Below are positions 35,366 through 46,799 of a DNA stretch of 64,000 nt, one piece after another. The stretch's first letter is position 1. The number at the start of each line of letters is the position of its first letter. This DNA is from Armillaria gallica (lineage: Eukaryota; Basidiomycota; Agaricomycetes; Agaricales; Physalacriaceae): the NCBI GenBank assembly GCA_037576215.1, contig JBANDB010000004.1, forward strand, positions 2,232,001 to 2,296,000. Direction: 5' to 3'. Below the pieces are notes generated by a model, which saw only the letters and a list, made by a program, of their open reading frames with translations, ran no database searches and had not been told where the DNA came from. A program made the translations under genes and the position numbers.

Positions 35366-36320
35366 AGACCCTGCTCCAAAGTCTCACTACGTTAGGTGGC
35401 TCGCTGTTATCAATATCATTTCCATCCAGAGTTCAAACTGACAATCTGGATAGTCCATAGCCTTTCCCTGCAACACAAATACTACTTACTTCGCCTCGTC
35501 ACTTCGGGGCCAACACTTGAAGTTGAACAGTAGCATCTATCACCTTCTATCACTCAGTAAGGCTCGCATTATCCGCATATTGTAAAGATCTTTTGACGGA
35601 GTTTTGTATATTTGACAGCTCAGAGCTGTATTGACTACATTCCGGCAAACGGCTTGGCACCTTCTGGCTCACATCTTGACGAGCGGCATTTGTCATTTGC
35701 TGCTAACTTCTAAACACCGTCTCGAAGCTTTTTGAAGTTTGAGGAGCGGCGGCACAAGGTACCATTGACACTTGGCTCTGTTGTCAGCTTTGCTGTCATC
35801 ACTACCCTTGGATGACAACACAAACGGCCGCATATGTACACAGGCCTTCTTCATGTTTGATGTACTTGTTGCTTTGGCCCTTAGGACGCCGAAAAAGCAG
35901 TAAGTACGCAGCCTTTCGACATTGAACGGGACTTCTCGGCGTCGCTTCTAGCCATAAGCGAAGCACCCTTATTCAACTGGTACCAGATCGACCGTCGCCG
36001 AGTTGTCGACGTTGGCTGATCTCAGTGTCATACACAGGGCCCCCGCACAGTCTTGTGCGCATCATGGTATTGTGGCCTCTACTTTTAAAACCCTTCCTGG
36101 GATGCAGCTACATCCGGAATAACGCCGTAAACACGTAGAGGCACACCGATACCTATGCCCGTAGTGCTTATATTATATTATAACTTATATTGCGTTCCGC
36201 AGTTCTTTGTCGCCACTATCTAAGAAATCTTCGAGCCACATGTTACGGGGTAACTCACAGACGCAGTGTTTTCTGTGCTGTTAGACGACTCTCTTTGCTT
36301 GACTATTCTTCACGTTAGTC
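35366..36320. other. Repeat fragments; no gene supported
   Basis: 35370-35610 repeats part of 12280-12540. Near 35850-35900 the plus strand reads FFMFDVLVALALRTPKKQ up to a donor-like GTAAGTAC overlap, reminiscent of a helix and loop of DUF6533-type membrane proteins, but the surrounding frames are broken. Confidence 0.3.
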
Positions 36321-36655
36321 ATGGCCGGCGATCTCAGCTGGCTGTACGTGTATCATTTCGGCTTGATGATCTTATACAATACTTACTTCTTGCCCTGGCA
36401 CAGTGGTAGAATTAGTGATTGTTGCTGCCAGAACTATTATCGTCCTACAAGTACTCGAGCGCCATCTTTTACTCAAGCACCGTCCTCTGGTGATGCTACA
36501 TTGAACCCATCAAGCACTCGGTAAGTCTCCTCTATCAATGTACAATCTCGATTTACGACGAAGCTCCTACCAGCGCAGGAGGAAACCAGATAGTCAGTTC
36601 TATGCCGACTCGGAACGCCGACTCGAACAACCAAAGCCCCCACTTCTCGGGCTAA
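36321..36655 (+). CDS. Small hypothetical protein or surviving 3' end of a membrane-protein gene
   Basis: Two exons (36321-36520 and 36574-36655) with a canonical 53-nt intron (GTAAGT...CTACCAG) give 93 residues: a hydrophobic, aromatic start (MAGDLSWLYVYHFGLMILYN), a Cys cluster (DCCCQN), then a Ser/Thr/Asn-rich tail (RAGGNQIVSSMPTRNADSNN). The tail exon and intron recur, damaged, at about 43180-43330. The N-terminal part could be the last helix of a larger membrane protein whose earlier exons are decayed upstream. Confidence 0.35.
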
Positions 36656-38352
36656 AAATGTTCCCTTGGATGCGGCATGGATTTGGATTTATACAGTATG
36701 ACAAAGATACTGACAGTCACGGTATCCAGAACTCCACTCCCTCCGTCTAATCTTCTCATGCTTTTATGCGTCACTTTGAGGGCGTGCCCCATAACGAAAG
36801 AAAGGTGTGGGGGAAGGAAAAGTCTGGCGGAACTCTGATTCTCAAGTCGAATTCAGCCTTATCGGAGGCGGATGATTACCGGATACCGAAGGCTGTATAA
36901 AAGTTAGAATACCTTGGCAGTAACAATCCAACTGCCTTCAATGGGAAATGGCTTGCCGCTTGAATAGACGTCAGGCATTCTGAGGTGCGTCATTCATCTG
37001 TAAGTTGGAGCATGCAGTTGCAATAATATATTTGGGGCGTGCAGAATAAACTGTTGGAGTAGTAAACTGGTGACCTTAAGGGGAGGTTTTACCAAATCCC
37101 TCGGCGTCGTTGGCCGCAACTGCCGGGTCTACTATATCCCTCGCAGCTTCTATTAGGCTTAGCTTACTGATCAAACTACTTAGTCCTACTATTCGAAGTA
37201 CACCCCCCGGAATATCTGTGCAGAGACACAGTCACGCTTGGTATTCAATATTATTGATCGACGGCTTGAATTTATGTTAACGGAGACATTTATATTCCTC
37301 ATCGATATTCATAGTTCGAATATCATGGCCGTTACGTCCTCTGTGGCTCTTCAACTCCGCAAACATCCTCTCACTCCAGGCATGAGTTCTCCACCCAGAT
37401 GGCAGTCTGGGATCGCCGAGAAGGTGCCTGGCTTCTCCGCGAACATCGACAGTTTCTATTCTCGTCCTTGGCCCAGAGTCCCTAGGATTGTATCTGTCTC
37501 TGGCTTGCCATGGTATTGTAGCACCATTCATGGGGTTCGGTGAGTCCTGGAATTCCCGCTCGACACTGGACAATGCAGCTGAATACCTCCCGTTTTCATG
37601 CGGTCCCGGGTCCCGGGAGAGGTTTTGTGGATTTCAAAGATGGTTGGGCTTCAAGGTTAGTTCCGGGTATGGAGAGTTTTGGGGCAGCCCCGTGTCTCGG
37701 TCTCGCCTGGTCTTTGCAGTAGTGCATTTGACATGCTCCTTTCAACCGTAATTTTGAGCCGTATACTTAGTGTGGATGTATAACGCGCATCGCAGAATGT
37801 AGGCTGGTGCGCGGCATTATACAAGAACCTTATACTGCCGTGCGCGCAGCACCATAAAAACGATACAGATGCCAAGTTCTTGATTCGAATTGGTCAGAAC
37901 TCAGGTATAGAAGGTGGTGATGATAAAGACTGCCCTGGTGGAACCTGGGCTAACCTGGAGTCAAAGTTGCGGCGGTTGCTGAAGTATCTGTAATCTGAGA
38001 AAGATAGGCTAAGGTCTTGGAGCCGTGATTATGTAGCTGCTGCACTGACGATCGACGTCCTCCAGATAAACTTCACCTTGATATGCAGTTCACCTCCCAC
38101 TAGCTCAATGAACGCGACGTAAACCATATGTACGTTACGTTTGAAATAGTGTCGCTGGCCACCCTCGGAGTCGACGCGGAAGTCACGGGAAGTGCCTGTA
38201 GCACTTTCAACCTCTACGCCTCACAGTGCCTCCCCGGAGATCCTGAGTTCTGAACAGTGAACAAAGAGGGCATCAGTCCAAAGTATGTGCATCTGTTCTA
38301 TTGTGATTGACATCATCATGTCGTAGCGGCTCCCTCTAGGACCCGTCTCGTG
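36656..38352. other. Repeat module, then no supported gene
   Basis: 36660-36910 is a copy of the module at 17460-17740. At 37238-37543 a plus-strand frame ends at a good donor (GTGAGT) and could continue at 37585 (TSRFHAVPGPGRGFVDFKDG), but neither start nor end is clear. The last 200 bases before 38353 are the presumed promoter of the HET-domain gene. Confidence 0.3.
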
Positions 38353-40071
38353 ATGCGGCATTCCAGTGGTTCTGAATACATTCCTTCTGTACCAGTCAGT
38401 CAGTCGCCGGGAAACGAAGAGAGGGAATACGAAAAATTTCCCATGGTGACAATCTCCGCCTACGAAGAAACCGGCCAAGCAGATTCTTCGATAAAGGTTC
38501 CGTTGCAACGAGCCTACACTGGTAGAAGACCCGTTATACCATCCTCCCTTGCTAACACTCGCTGCACTACTCTCGGCATTCAGGGCATCTTGGATACCCT
38601 TAACACCACCCTCCAAACGGAACACACGCTGGACACCCCATTCCTCTCCTCCTTTCTAGAAGATTGTATCGCAAACAATTACGACTTTGGGACTGCCTAC
38701 GCTCACGTCCGCCCCATATGGCCATATTGGAGCACCATCCAAGACGAATCACGCAGATGGGAAGCGAAGGACCAGGAAGAACGACGAAAGGCGTTGGTTG
38801 GTAATCAAATCGTCAACGTGCATATCCCACCTCGACGTGTTTGGGATTTGTACAGCAATCGGGTGCTACCACAGTGGAGGATCACCGGAACAGGAAAGCT
38901 TCCGAGTCCGATATCCCATGCTTGGGTAGATAAGGGGGATCGCGTTGACGTATGGACACCCATTAACGGGCGCGCATGGCCTGTGCCTATCCCGAAAGGT
39001 GCCAACCTCGACCTCATCCGAATCGAGATGTTGAACCTGGGGGCCAAATATGTGTGGCTAGACGTCCTCTGCTTGAGACAAAGAGATGGGCGGAGGGAGG
39101 ACCTGCGCATCGAAGAGTGGAAGCTGGATGTCCCCACGATCGGATATCTGTATCGGGTCGCAGACGTCGTAGTGTGGTATTTGAGCGGGCTGGGGCGACC
39201 TTTGGGATTGAAGGAAGGCGACTTGGAGAGCGATCGATGTTGGTTCAGACGTGCGTGGACGCTGCAGGAGGTCGGCAACCAGAGGATCATTGCTGGAGAT
39301 ACGCCTGACGGTCCTTTGCACGCTAAGCCGATAGACGAGGATGGGAATTACGAGACTGAGATACTGGCCAAGTTTCACAAGCAGCTGCAGGCCTTGGATG
39401 ACATTTCGCCCGATTCGTACGAGATGTTCAACTTGCTGGCAGAGATGCAGAACCGGGTGTCGGCCAACCCTGTGGACAAAGTAGCAGGGCTTGCATTTCG
39501 CCTCGAGTCAGCTACGATACCGGCATACTATGAAAACCAGTCTCTCGAGGATGCGTGGGTAGCACTGGTAAATACAATCATTGCGTGGTGTCGGGCTGAG
39601 TTGTTATTCCTGTATCCTGAACCAGGAACCGCAAGCAAGAGATGGAGACCATCGTGGGAGCAGGTCATGACGAAGCCTCTGCCAACGAAAGGCGAATGTG
39701 GAGCTTGGGCTGGTCGTGACGAGGAGACGGATGTCGATTGGTGTGAGGGATACTGCATTGAAAAAGGTTTGGTCAGGGGATTAGCGGTGGGAGATGCGGA
39801 CGGTGCAGGTCGATGCGGACAGTTGACCGTTGAAGACGAGTCAGGGACGACGCATGCCTTCCAAATCACTGCCACACACCAGTGTCCCATACCCGAACAG
39901 ACCTACGCACTGATTGGTGCACACATGTCATTAGAGTATTGGGTCCTTGGGCGTAGACTTCCCGATGGGTGGTTCGAAAAGGTATCTGTATTCACGATGA
40001 CCAATCGCGAAGATCGAGAGAGGTTGAAGAATCTGGGAGTTGGTGATGTGTCTCGGAATTTTCTTCTTTGA
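38353..40071 (+). CDS. HET-domain (heterokaryon incompatibility-type) protein
   Basis: A single intron-less frame of 572 residues. The start is taken as the first ATG (38353, MRHSSGSEYIPS). The HET domain is in the middle: ISHAWVDKGDRVDVWTPING (about 190-210), then PIPKGANLDLIRIEM, LGAKYVWLDVLCLRQ, EWKLDVPTIGYLYRVADVVV and CWFRRAWTLQEVGN (about 300-312). These are the three conserved HET blocks in the form usual for Agaricomycetes. C-terminal of it is an all-purpose region with NRVSANPVDKVAGLAF, as in homologues. HET-domain proteins trigger growth arrest or cell death when incompatible fungal individuals fuse, but most basidiomycete members have unproven roles. The frame is intact, with a single copy in the window and no partner gene recognised next to it. 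Confidence 0.9.
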   Translation: MRHSSGSEYIPSVPVSQSPGNEEREYEKFPMVTISAYEETGQADSSIKVPLQRAYTGRRPVIPSSLANTRCTTLGIQGILDTLNTTLQTEHTLDTPFLSSFLEDCIANNYDFGTAYAHVRPIWPYWSTIQDESRRWEAKDQEERRKALVGNQIVNVHIPPRRVWDLYSNRVLPQWRITGTGKLPSPISHAWVDKGDRVDVWTPINGRAWPVPIPKGANLDLIRIEMLNLGAKYVWLDVLCLRQRDGRREDLRIEEWKLDVPTIGYLYRVADVVVWYLSGLGRPLGLKEGDLESDRCWFRRAWTLQEVGNQRIIAGDTPDGPLHAKPIDEDGNYETEILAKFHKQLQALDDISPDSYEMFNLLAEMQNRVSANPVDKVAGLAFRLESATIPAYYENQSLEDAWVALVNTIIAWCRAELLFLYPEPGTASKRWRPSWEQVMTKPLPTKGECGAWAGRDEETDVDWCEGYCIEKGLVRGLAVGDADGAGRCGQLTVEDESGTTHAFQITATHQCPIPEQTYALIGAHMSLEYWVLGRRLPDGWFEKVSVFTMTNREDRERLKNLGVGDVSRNFLL

Positions 40072-41899
40072 TATAGATCATGGCGGTTTATGCCTGGGCT
40101 CTTAGCCCTGTATTTTCTGATGGCCGTCTTGTAGCCATCATGACAAGTTGAATGAATGAATGTATAATACGGTCCGGTACAGTAACCAAACAGCATGAAC
40201 AAGTTTTCCTAAAAGCGCATCCAGTAGCTCAATACATCTGTTGTATGCATACCTCTGTCGGAGTGCCGTTGTTCCTCCAAGACTGCGAGCCATGCCAAAG
40301 GCGAGATCAAGTCGTGCCGTATTCTTCTCGGACACCATGACCATGATCCTGTCTTGAGAAAGTATCCACAAGCAAAGCTGTACCGGCCAAACGAAATTTG
40401 CTAACAGAGACCTACCCTCAGCATTGACTTGGTCGGCAAGGGAAGAAGACACTGAACAGTTTCACTATGTCCGGGAGAGGGAAAGGCAAATCAGTCGAGA
40501 TAATAGTGAGACTGCGAACTCAGTGGAAAATCCGATCGAAGCAAACCCCGCCAAGCATCAAGATCTACGGTTCCGTAAGAAAAAGGGCAAACCGAAAAAA
40601 AAACACTGGCGTTAGGAAATCAGATCAGACATCTGGAAGGTAAGGGCCGCCGCCCGCAGTGGCCGAGCAGAAAGAACTCGGCGCCGGGCGATACCAACCA
40701 TCGCCGCCGTGAGCACGTATACAGATAGTAAGGTGGATACACTTTTTAACGAGGCGAGCATCTGTCTGAGTCGCCAACAGGATCCTTGTACGACTACCGT
40801 GACTTTTTCAGCGTATTTCATACCGAGTCCGAGCCTGTAGCTAGGAAACCCATAAAATGTCACAAAGTTTAAGGGAAGAGGGGAAGCTAATGCGGGTATG
40901 AGAATATGAACATACCCGGTCCATTTCCCATCATAGTGTCTACAACCTCTCCAACGTAGCCAAAGGTCATACATGTTGCGTCTGCAGTGTCTACGCGAGA
41001 TTAGCGCGAAGAGGTACCGCCATCGTGACTAGGATTTGCTAAGCCTCGCGCTGGCTGCGTAGATATTTCTGGTGAGAAAATTGTACGCGCCATATGTAGC
41101 AAGTCAAAATTTCATCGCAGCAAAGCTCCACCGCGTGTATGATGCCCTTCATAACTCGCCAGATATGCAATTGACTTGAACCTTAAGAGTCTGTGATTGA
41201 GACTCCAACTCGGGAGACGGGAGGAGACGAATTTCTGATTTCGATTAAAGCTTAGTAGCAGGTCGGATCCAGACAGGCCTGGGGAGCTATCGCTGCAGTA
41301 AGCACTGACGACGAATATTCATAGAAAAGCGCATGACTACCTTCAACCGTATAGACATCTAGCTTCTTGCCTCATCGCTTCAACCACAACCACCCCTTGA
41401 ACCTGTTGATCAGCCGTACCGCTCAACGGAGCCCCTCCTTCCCAAGTTCATACAGCTTCTCCAAATCCTGCGGTAGTGGAACGACATTGGTGCACATCGT
41501 TGGAGACTGCAGCAGCGCGGTCTCGAGGCAAGACGTCCAGAGTCAACGGTGGTGCTGAAATTGACGTCATCCGTGGTTATAGAGGCCAGGGAGAAAGCCA
41601 AGATCGGTCAGGGTCTATTGGTCCGATGGAGAGCAGCCCTGCGAGGGTCTGTTTTTGGAGACGTGCAGCGATGCCACATACGATGGTGCCTGTACGAGTA
41701 CATGAGAATGAGGACTGCACAGGAAAGGGAGAGATGCGACAGCGCCTTTAAGAAACCTGGAAAGTCGGCTCAGCTAGGGGCAAATCACTCCATAGCATCC
41801 GACGACTAACTTTTCAACCCGTGCGTCACAGGCTTGAAGGCTTCTGCGAAGGTCTCAGAGGAATAACCGTAAATGATTTACCGGTGGCTTATTGACGAT
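40072..41899. other. No gene firmly supported
   Basis: A minus-strand frame (40138-40452) reads a coherent segment (VMVSEKNTARLDLAFGMARS) that overlaps the 3' flank of the HET gene, and a plus-strand frame (41549-41809) reads EAREKAKIGQGLLVRWRAAL. Neither can be extended into a gene or assigned to a family. Confidence 0.25.
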
Positions 41900-42960
41900 A
41901 TTCAATTGGGGAATGCCGAGACCTAAATATGAGACCTTGGCGTGATCATATTGATCATTGTAGTTGGTGGTGAGTCAATATGAGCGAGGGAACTACGAAT
42001 GTCGACCACAAGCGTTGAAGTCAATGGCCTGGAACCCCGGTATTCCTGGACGATCGCAAAGATAGTCAAGGGATATCATATGTTCCATGAACATCGACTT
42101 GGAGGACAAAGGTCTGTCATCGAGCCACAGCGATTTAGGCGTTGTCGCGCATTCAGACATGCTCGAATTCGGACATTGGGAACTGGGCTCCTGAACCTGG
42201 CGTAGATCCTAGGCCGGAGGAATACCGCACCGCTTTCATCTTTCATCCACGGAAGGTTCGGCTCCGATTGGCGTGATATTTAACACATAGCATTTGGATT
42301 TTTGATTCTGACATTGAGATGACAGAAATTCCGTCTGATGCAAGTATGGCAGTGACGAGGAAAGATGTGGATTTCGCAGTTTACGGTACAGATACAGACT
42401 ATACAAGCCACCTCCCTGTACCCTTGTAAGAAAGGAGATAGGAAGAGGTAAGAGCGGTACGTACCTCAGCTCTCATATCCCTGTCATAAGACGCTTCCTA
42501 ATCAGACGTTCTCCATCAGAGCATGCCAACCAGAGTGGAGAGCTTTCGTCGTTAAGGACATGTTGTCTGGTAAACATGGTTCTCCAATATACAGTCGACC
42601 ATTGCATCGGATCCCTGGTTTTTGCATACCGAGTTATGTCAATGAATTCACGAGGGTTCTCTGTAGCCACGTTTGCGTACAACACTAACCGAGACCTTTT
42701 AAGCATTACAGATGAAACTGTCAGTAAGTATATAGCGACAAACTTGTATCTTACTGGCAAGTACGACAGGCATTGCGAGCTTCGTCGTCCGACCTAGTCT
42801 GAAGTCCTTACCTTTTTCCTATCATTTAGCAGTATGGAGGAGCGCGCTGATGAGAAAATTGGGACGAGGAGGAGGGGTTTTAGACTGCCGTTGTGTGTGA
42901 GTGTCATGATGGTCGGAAATCAAATCCCAAAACTGGTTTGGGTGGATCCGAAGTACACAC
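41900..42960. repeat. Dispersed repeat, partner of 10690-11600
   Basis: Direct repeat of the region upstream of the 293-residue gene copy 1. The first 330 bases match well; the remainder matches in pieces. The coding-like fragment on the minus strand is frameshifted after SLDYLCDRPG. No copy of the 293-residue gene itself follows here. Confidence 0.6.
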
Positions 42961-43149
42961 GTGATATTCGCCTGACCTAATCACAGCCACCCGCAAATTT
43001 ACCAGTCTGTCTACCCTCGATTTCTTGCTTGCAACGACTAGCGTGGTTAGACAGACGGTCACCAGTCTAATCAATTAGAGTATTTCTACAAGAGGGATTT
43101 TCTCTACGGTCATTTGTGACTGCTGCAGAAACTTTGTTACATTTTGACT

Positions 43150-43620
43150 AAGTGCTTTGCATCATACAATTACTCGAGCAGCTTCTTTCTCTCAAGCGCC
43201 GTCCCTCTGGTAATGCCGCATTGAAACCACCAAGCGCTCGATGAACCTCCTCTATCACTGTATAAGTTTGATCTTTGACGAAGCTTCTACCAGCGCTTGA
43301 GGATACCAGAAGCCAGGCTCTAAGCTGATTACCGCGCCACAATCCCGACTCAAATGATTTCTCGGACGAAGAATGACTCCTAAGACGCAGCATGGATCTG
43401 CCATACATTATTCAGACACATCGTAAAGATATCCGTAGCCTGTAGCTATGGTGCACAGAAACCTACTCCCGGTTCGTCATATCATACTGTTGTGCGGCTT
43501 TTCGAGGACGTGCACGTCGTCCCATTATCAGTGAAAGTGCGCAACCTCGATGGGCAAACCATATTACTACCCAGATATTGAAGGTCGTATCAAACAATAC
43601 ACAATACTAACCATCCAAAC
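43150..43620. repeat. Dispersed repeat module related to 36440-36910 and 17460-17740
   Basis: Shares in order TACTCGAGC, a CAAGC-CCGTCC-CTGG stretch, the intron-like CCTCTATCA...CTACCAGCGC and the GAGGACGTGC block with the other copies. In this copy the donor GTAAGT has become GATGAACC, so the intron could not be spliced; it is a dead copy. Confidence 0.5.
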
Positions 43621-43884
43621 ACTGATAATAATGTCAGAGGAAGTGCAAGGAGTTCGACAGTTTCACGAGTGGTTTAATCAAAGATAGGAACAAGGGAACA
43701 AAGACGACAAAGATATGTTAGAAATGGGAAAAGCGACAGCGATACCATGACAATGAGAGGAGGCTTCATTCCAAGTGTGATGGTCATTTCTGATGCGAGA
43801 AGACGGCCTGTCAGAAGTGACGAGACACAGTATGCAGGGCATAATCACCATCGTTCGCTAAGCGGTGGCCTGTTTGACTTTTTT

Positions 43885-44379
43885 TTAGTTGCATTCATTG
43901 ATCCGGAAACCAGTGCAACTAACCTTCCGTTTCTTCGCATGCGTTAGACCTGAACAATGCTTGAGCAAGTGCCGAGGCAAGTTCTTCACTCGGCTTTGCG
44001 ACGTGAGACAATAGGCGCAAAGAATGGAATGGCCGCTATGTCGATCCAAAACATGGTTTGCATAGTTCTTGGCCACGATAGACGCTTCGGGGTTGCATTC
44101 CTTGCATTGCAAATATGGTTGAGTGGTGATACCAGGATGGTTGGTTCTCAAATGAGTGCGAATGCTATTTCCGGAAAACTGGGCGGTACATCCATCGACA
44201 GGGCATGGATGGAGGGTGGCGGGAGAATCGCGGAGGTAATAGACGGAAAGACCTGACAGCAAGGAGTGCGGTCCTCCTCTCCACTTCTGGATACTATTGA
44301 CTCGAGCTTTTTTATACCCCTCAGGACTGAGAGTAACATCAGAAGAGGTTGTACTGATACCCGAAAAGAAACTTGCCAT
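43885..44379 (-). CDS. Three-finger C2H2/C2HC zinc-finger protein, member D
   Basis: An uninterrupted frame of 164 residues with a true ATG (MASFFSGISTTSSDVTL). The family hallmark is PEGYKKARV at 19-27, directly after a CTCAG that matches the acceptor used by the other members, so upstream exons may exist. Fingers: Cys59, Cys64, His76, His81; Cys92 or Cys95, His109, His114; Cys121, Cys124, His137, Cys142. It ends with a basic tail (THAKKRKVSC) that could serve as a nuclear-localisation signal. It is the most diverged member and lies between the two duplicated blocks rather than within them. Confidence 0.7.
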   Translation of the reverse strand: MASFFSGISTTSSDVTLSPEGYKKARVNSIQKWRGGPHSLLSGLSVYYLRDSPATLHPCPVDGCTAQFSGNSIRTHLRTNHPGITTQPYLQCKECNPEASIVAKNYANHVLDRHSGHSILCAYCLTSQSRVKNLPRHLLKHCSGLTHAKKRKVSCTGFRINECN

Positions 44380-44639
44380 GGCTTGAGCAATTCGTCATTA
44401 AAAGAGGGGAGGCTGTGTAAGTACCAGCTATCAGAGACTGCTCGGTTGAGATCAGATAGCTCGTACTACTGAGAACTTGTTATTCCGAAAGCGAGAGGAG
44501 ACGCATCGCTCGGCCGTGGGATACTCCTAATAAGGGCGTGTAACGCTTTTGCATTGTCGTCGTCACTAAAGAGTTAAACATTTGAGAAAGAAAATTGACA
44601 GGTCTGCATTGATGACGTACGGAATATGGTCCGTGCGCG

Positions 44640-45730
44640 AGCAAAGATCGCTTCTGACATCAGTGTGAGTATCTCCGTAACCGGCTAACAAAAATCGGAG
44701 CTCACTGTGCACAGTTCGTAGCAGTTCGAGAATTTCCTCCTACCGACGAGTTTTCAACGCCCATTGAATCGTCAAGATCACCTGGGGGAGAGGAACTGTA
44801 GCCAAGTTCTGTCAGGAGATGCCTACTTTCATTTCAATAGTATAGATGGCACCTCAACGATGGATCATCACTCCCGCCACCATTGGAAGAAGACCGATCT
44901 TGAACGTCGGATGGGTATGGGTCGCTGCCAACGGCGCGTAAGTACCCCGCAGGATGAAACCAAGTTTCGAAGCCCACCTAAATGACGGGTGTGGCGACGA
45001 TGACGGCGAGGGGTACGACCTCAAAATGTAAGTGGGTCGTAAAGACAACTCGTAATGAGAAGCCTGTATTCCAGATGCTACGACATCAGTATGCTCCAGT
45101 TGCAGAACACTCGTAGCAACAGCCTGGAGAGCGTTTTGGTTCTCGACATCACTGACAATGTTCGTGAGAAGAGACAACGATACGGCTGCGTTTTCAACCT
45201 ACGGGATGTTGCTCGTGCCAGGCGCAAGCGTTGGGAAATCAATTGGAGAGTAAAACCCGATTCTGACATGAATGTAAGCATCTCCGCAATCGGCTAACAA
45301 GAATCGAATCTCACTGTGCACAGTTTGTAGTGTCCATTGAATGACTTCCTGGTACTGGTGGATTTTGAGCGCCACTTGAATCATAGAGACCGCCAAAAAC
45401 AACGGAACTGTAAAGGTTTCTATCAGGGAATGCCCTCCTAATGTAATAAAAAAGATGGCACCTGAACCATGTATCATCACTCCCACCGTCAATGGAAGCA
45501 AACCAGTCTGGAAGGTCGGACGAAGTTGGGTCGTTGCTCCTAATGAAGCATAAGTGTCTCGCAGAAACCAAGCTTTGAAGCGCACCGAGCTGACGGGTGT
45601 AACGACAACGGCACTTGGGGGTAAGACCTAAAACATAAGCAGGTTGTAAAGACAATTCTAATGAAACCAAAGACGTAGGACAAACAGATGCGACGATACT
45701 GGAAGAAGTTCATCTAGGACATTGCCGAGA
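44640..45730 (-). repeat. Tandem repeat of two approximately 0.6-kb units with membrane-protein-like frames
   Basis: 44640-45130 and 45240-45730 share ordered runs (CGGCTAACAA-AATCG, CTCACTGTGCACAGTT, GATGATCCAT/GATACATGG, GTTGTAAAGACAA). In the second unit the minus strand reads WFLRDTYASLGATTQLRPTF, a hydrophobic segment (SGAIFFITLGG) and LFLAVSMIQVALKIHQYQEV. The first unit is interrupted by a stop at the corresponding place (VMIHR then stop). No family recognised. Confidence 0.5.
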
Positions 45731-45959
45731 GATTGGCTTGGGTAGACGTTGGACATCCATAGACGAGAGCAGATCTGGATCAACAACACACCTGACGCTT
45801 TGGGCTGCTGTAACATAAAAATTCTGGAAAGCGCTATGTCCGAGATTAGTGCGAATTCTCTGTGGTCAAGGAACAGTTGTCGAGGCGTACCTTCTCTCGT
45901 CTTGCATGGTCTCGGCATTTTCCCCATAGTAGATAGGAAGACTAATCAAGTTTGAGCAT

Positions 45960-46388
45960 GCCTCAAAGCAGACCATATTAGAACACGTACCTCCCCGTAA
46001 TTGCCTGATCAAATAGGTCTGGCTGACAGGCCGAAGGATGTGGATACGTGCCAGGCGTCGTTACGAGTCCATACCCCGAACTATCACATGGCAATAAGAT
46101 CTCGCAGGGCGAAAAGCATAAGAAGGTCGACTTGACAGACCTGATCCCGTCTACATTGCATAAGATAGGAAGCTCGCGCAGGGTCGACGATGCATCAGTC
46201 GGATCCTCCTCGGGCGAGCAGTCCCTGCAGTCTTTTAGACAGAAGATCTGGACGACAAGTGGATAGAGCCAACAGGAAATCGTTCGTACACGTGGAACTA
46301 GTTCGCAAGAGTCAGTCGCTCGGCAGAACATGGTAAACGTATGCGACATGCCTGTGGAAAGCAAATCCTTCGGAGGACATGAGAACAA
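45960..46388 (-). CDS. Possible first exon of an unknown gene
   Basis: A minus-strand frame of about 125 residues containing several Cys (CRDCSPEEDPTDASS, LLPCDSSGYGLVTTPG) ends at a good donor (GTACGT). The next 200 bases allow short continuing exons on the same strand (LPIYYGENAETMQDER), leading toward the membrane-like repeat units downstream, so this may be the 5' part of one membrane-protein gene. The model could not be closed. Confidence 0.25.
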
Positions 46389-46455
46389 GAAGATACGTTG
46401 GAGGAATGACGAGAGTTATGAAGCTGGTTTTTGTACTTCAAACAGCCGGTGCTGG

Positions 46456-46493
46456 GGTCTCAATGTGCGGCACTACTGCCGCACATTGAGACC
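46456..46493. repeat. Perfect 16-bp inverted repeat with 6-base loop
   Basis: GGTCTCAATGTGCGGC at 46456-46471 is followed by ACTACT and then its exact reverse complement at 46478-46493. Weaker pairing continues outside (TACTTCA upstream, TGAAGTGC downstream). It lies in a gene-free stretch. Confidence 0.9.
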
Positions 46494-46799
46494 TGAAGTG
46501 CTTCGTAGAGGCTCAAATCCGCACTTCAAATCTGTCAGTCGCACAAATTAGAGGATGAAGCTAGATCTTGCCGTACATTTCGCAGGAGTCTCGGTGCGGC
46601 AGCAGCACACTGCGACTTTGAAGTACTTCGGGGAGCCACACATCAGAAGGATCTTCAACTTGTAGCCTCGCAAAACGGCTATTGAGCTTTTTTGGTTTTG
46701 GGGATCCGAAGATTGACGGCATAACCCGGCTTTTGCTATATCCCTTATGTTGAAAAACGTGATGGCAAAGCGGCCGATTGTCTCGATCCAACCCAGATC

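Noticed and set aside
37600..37622. GC-rich palindrome around CCCGGGTCCCGGG
   Set aside because: Short and within a coding-like stretch; chance palindromes of this size in GC-rich sequence are common.
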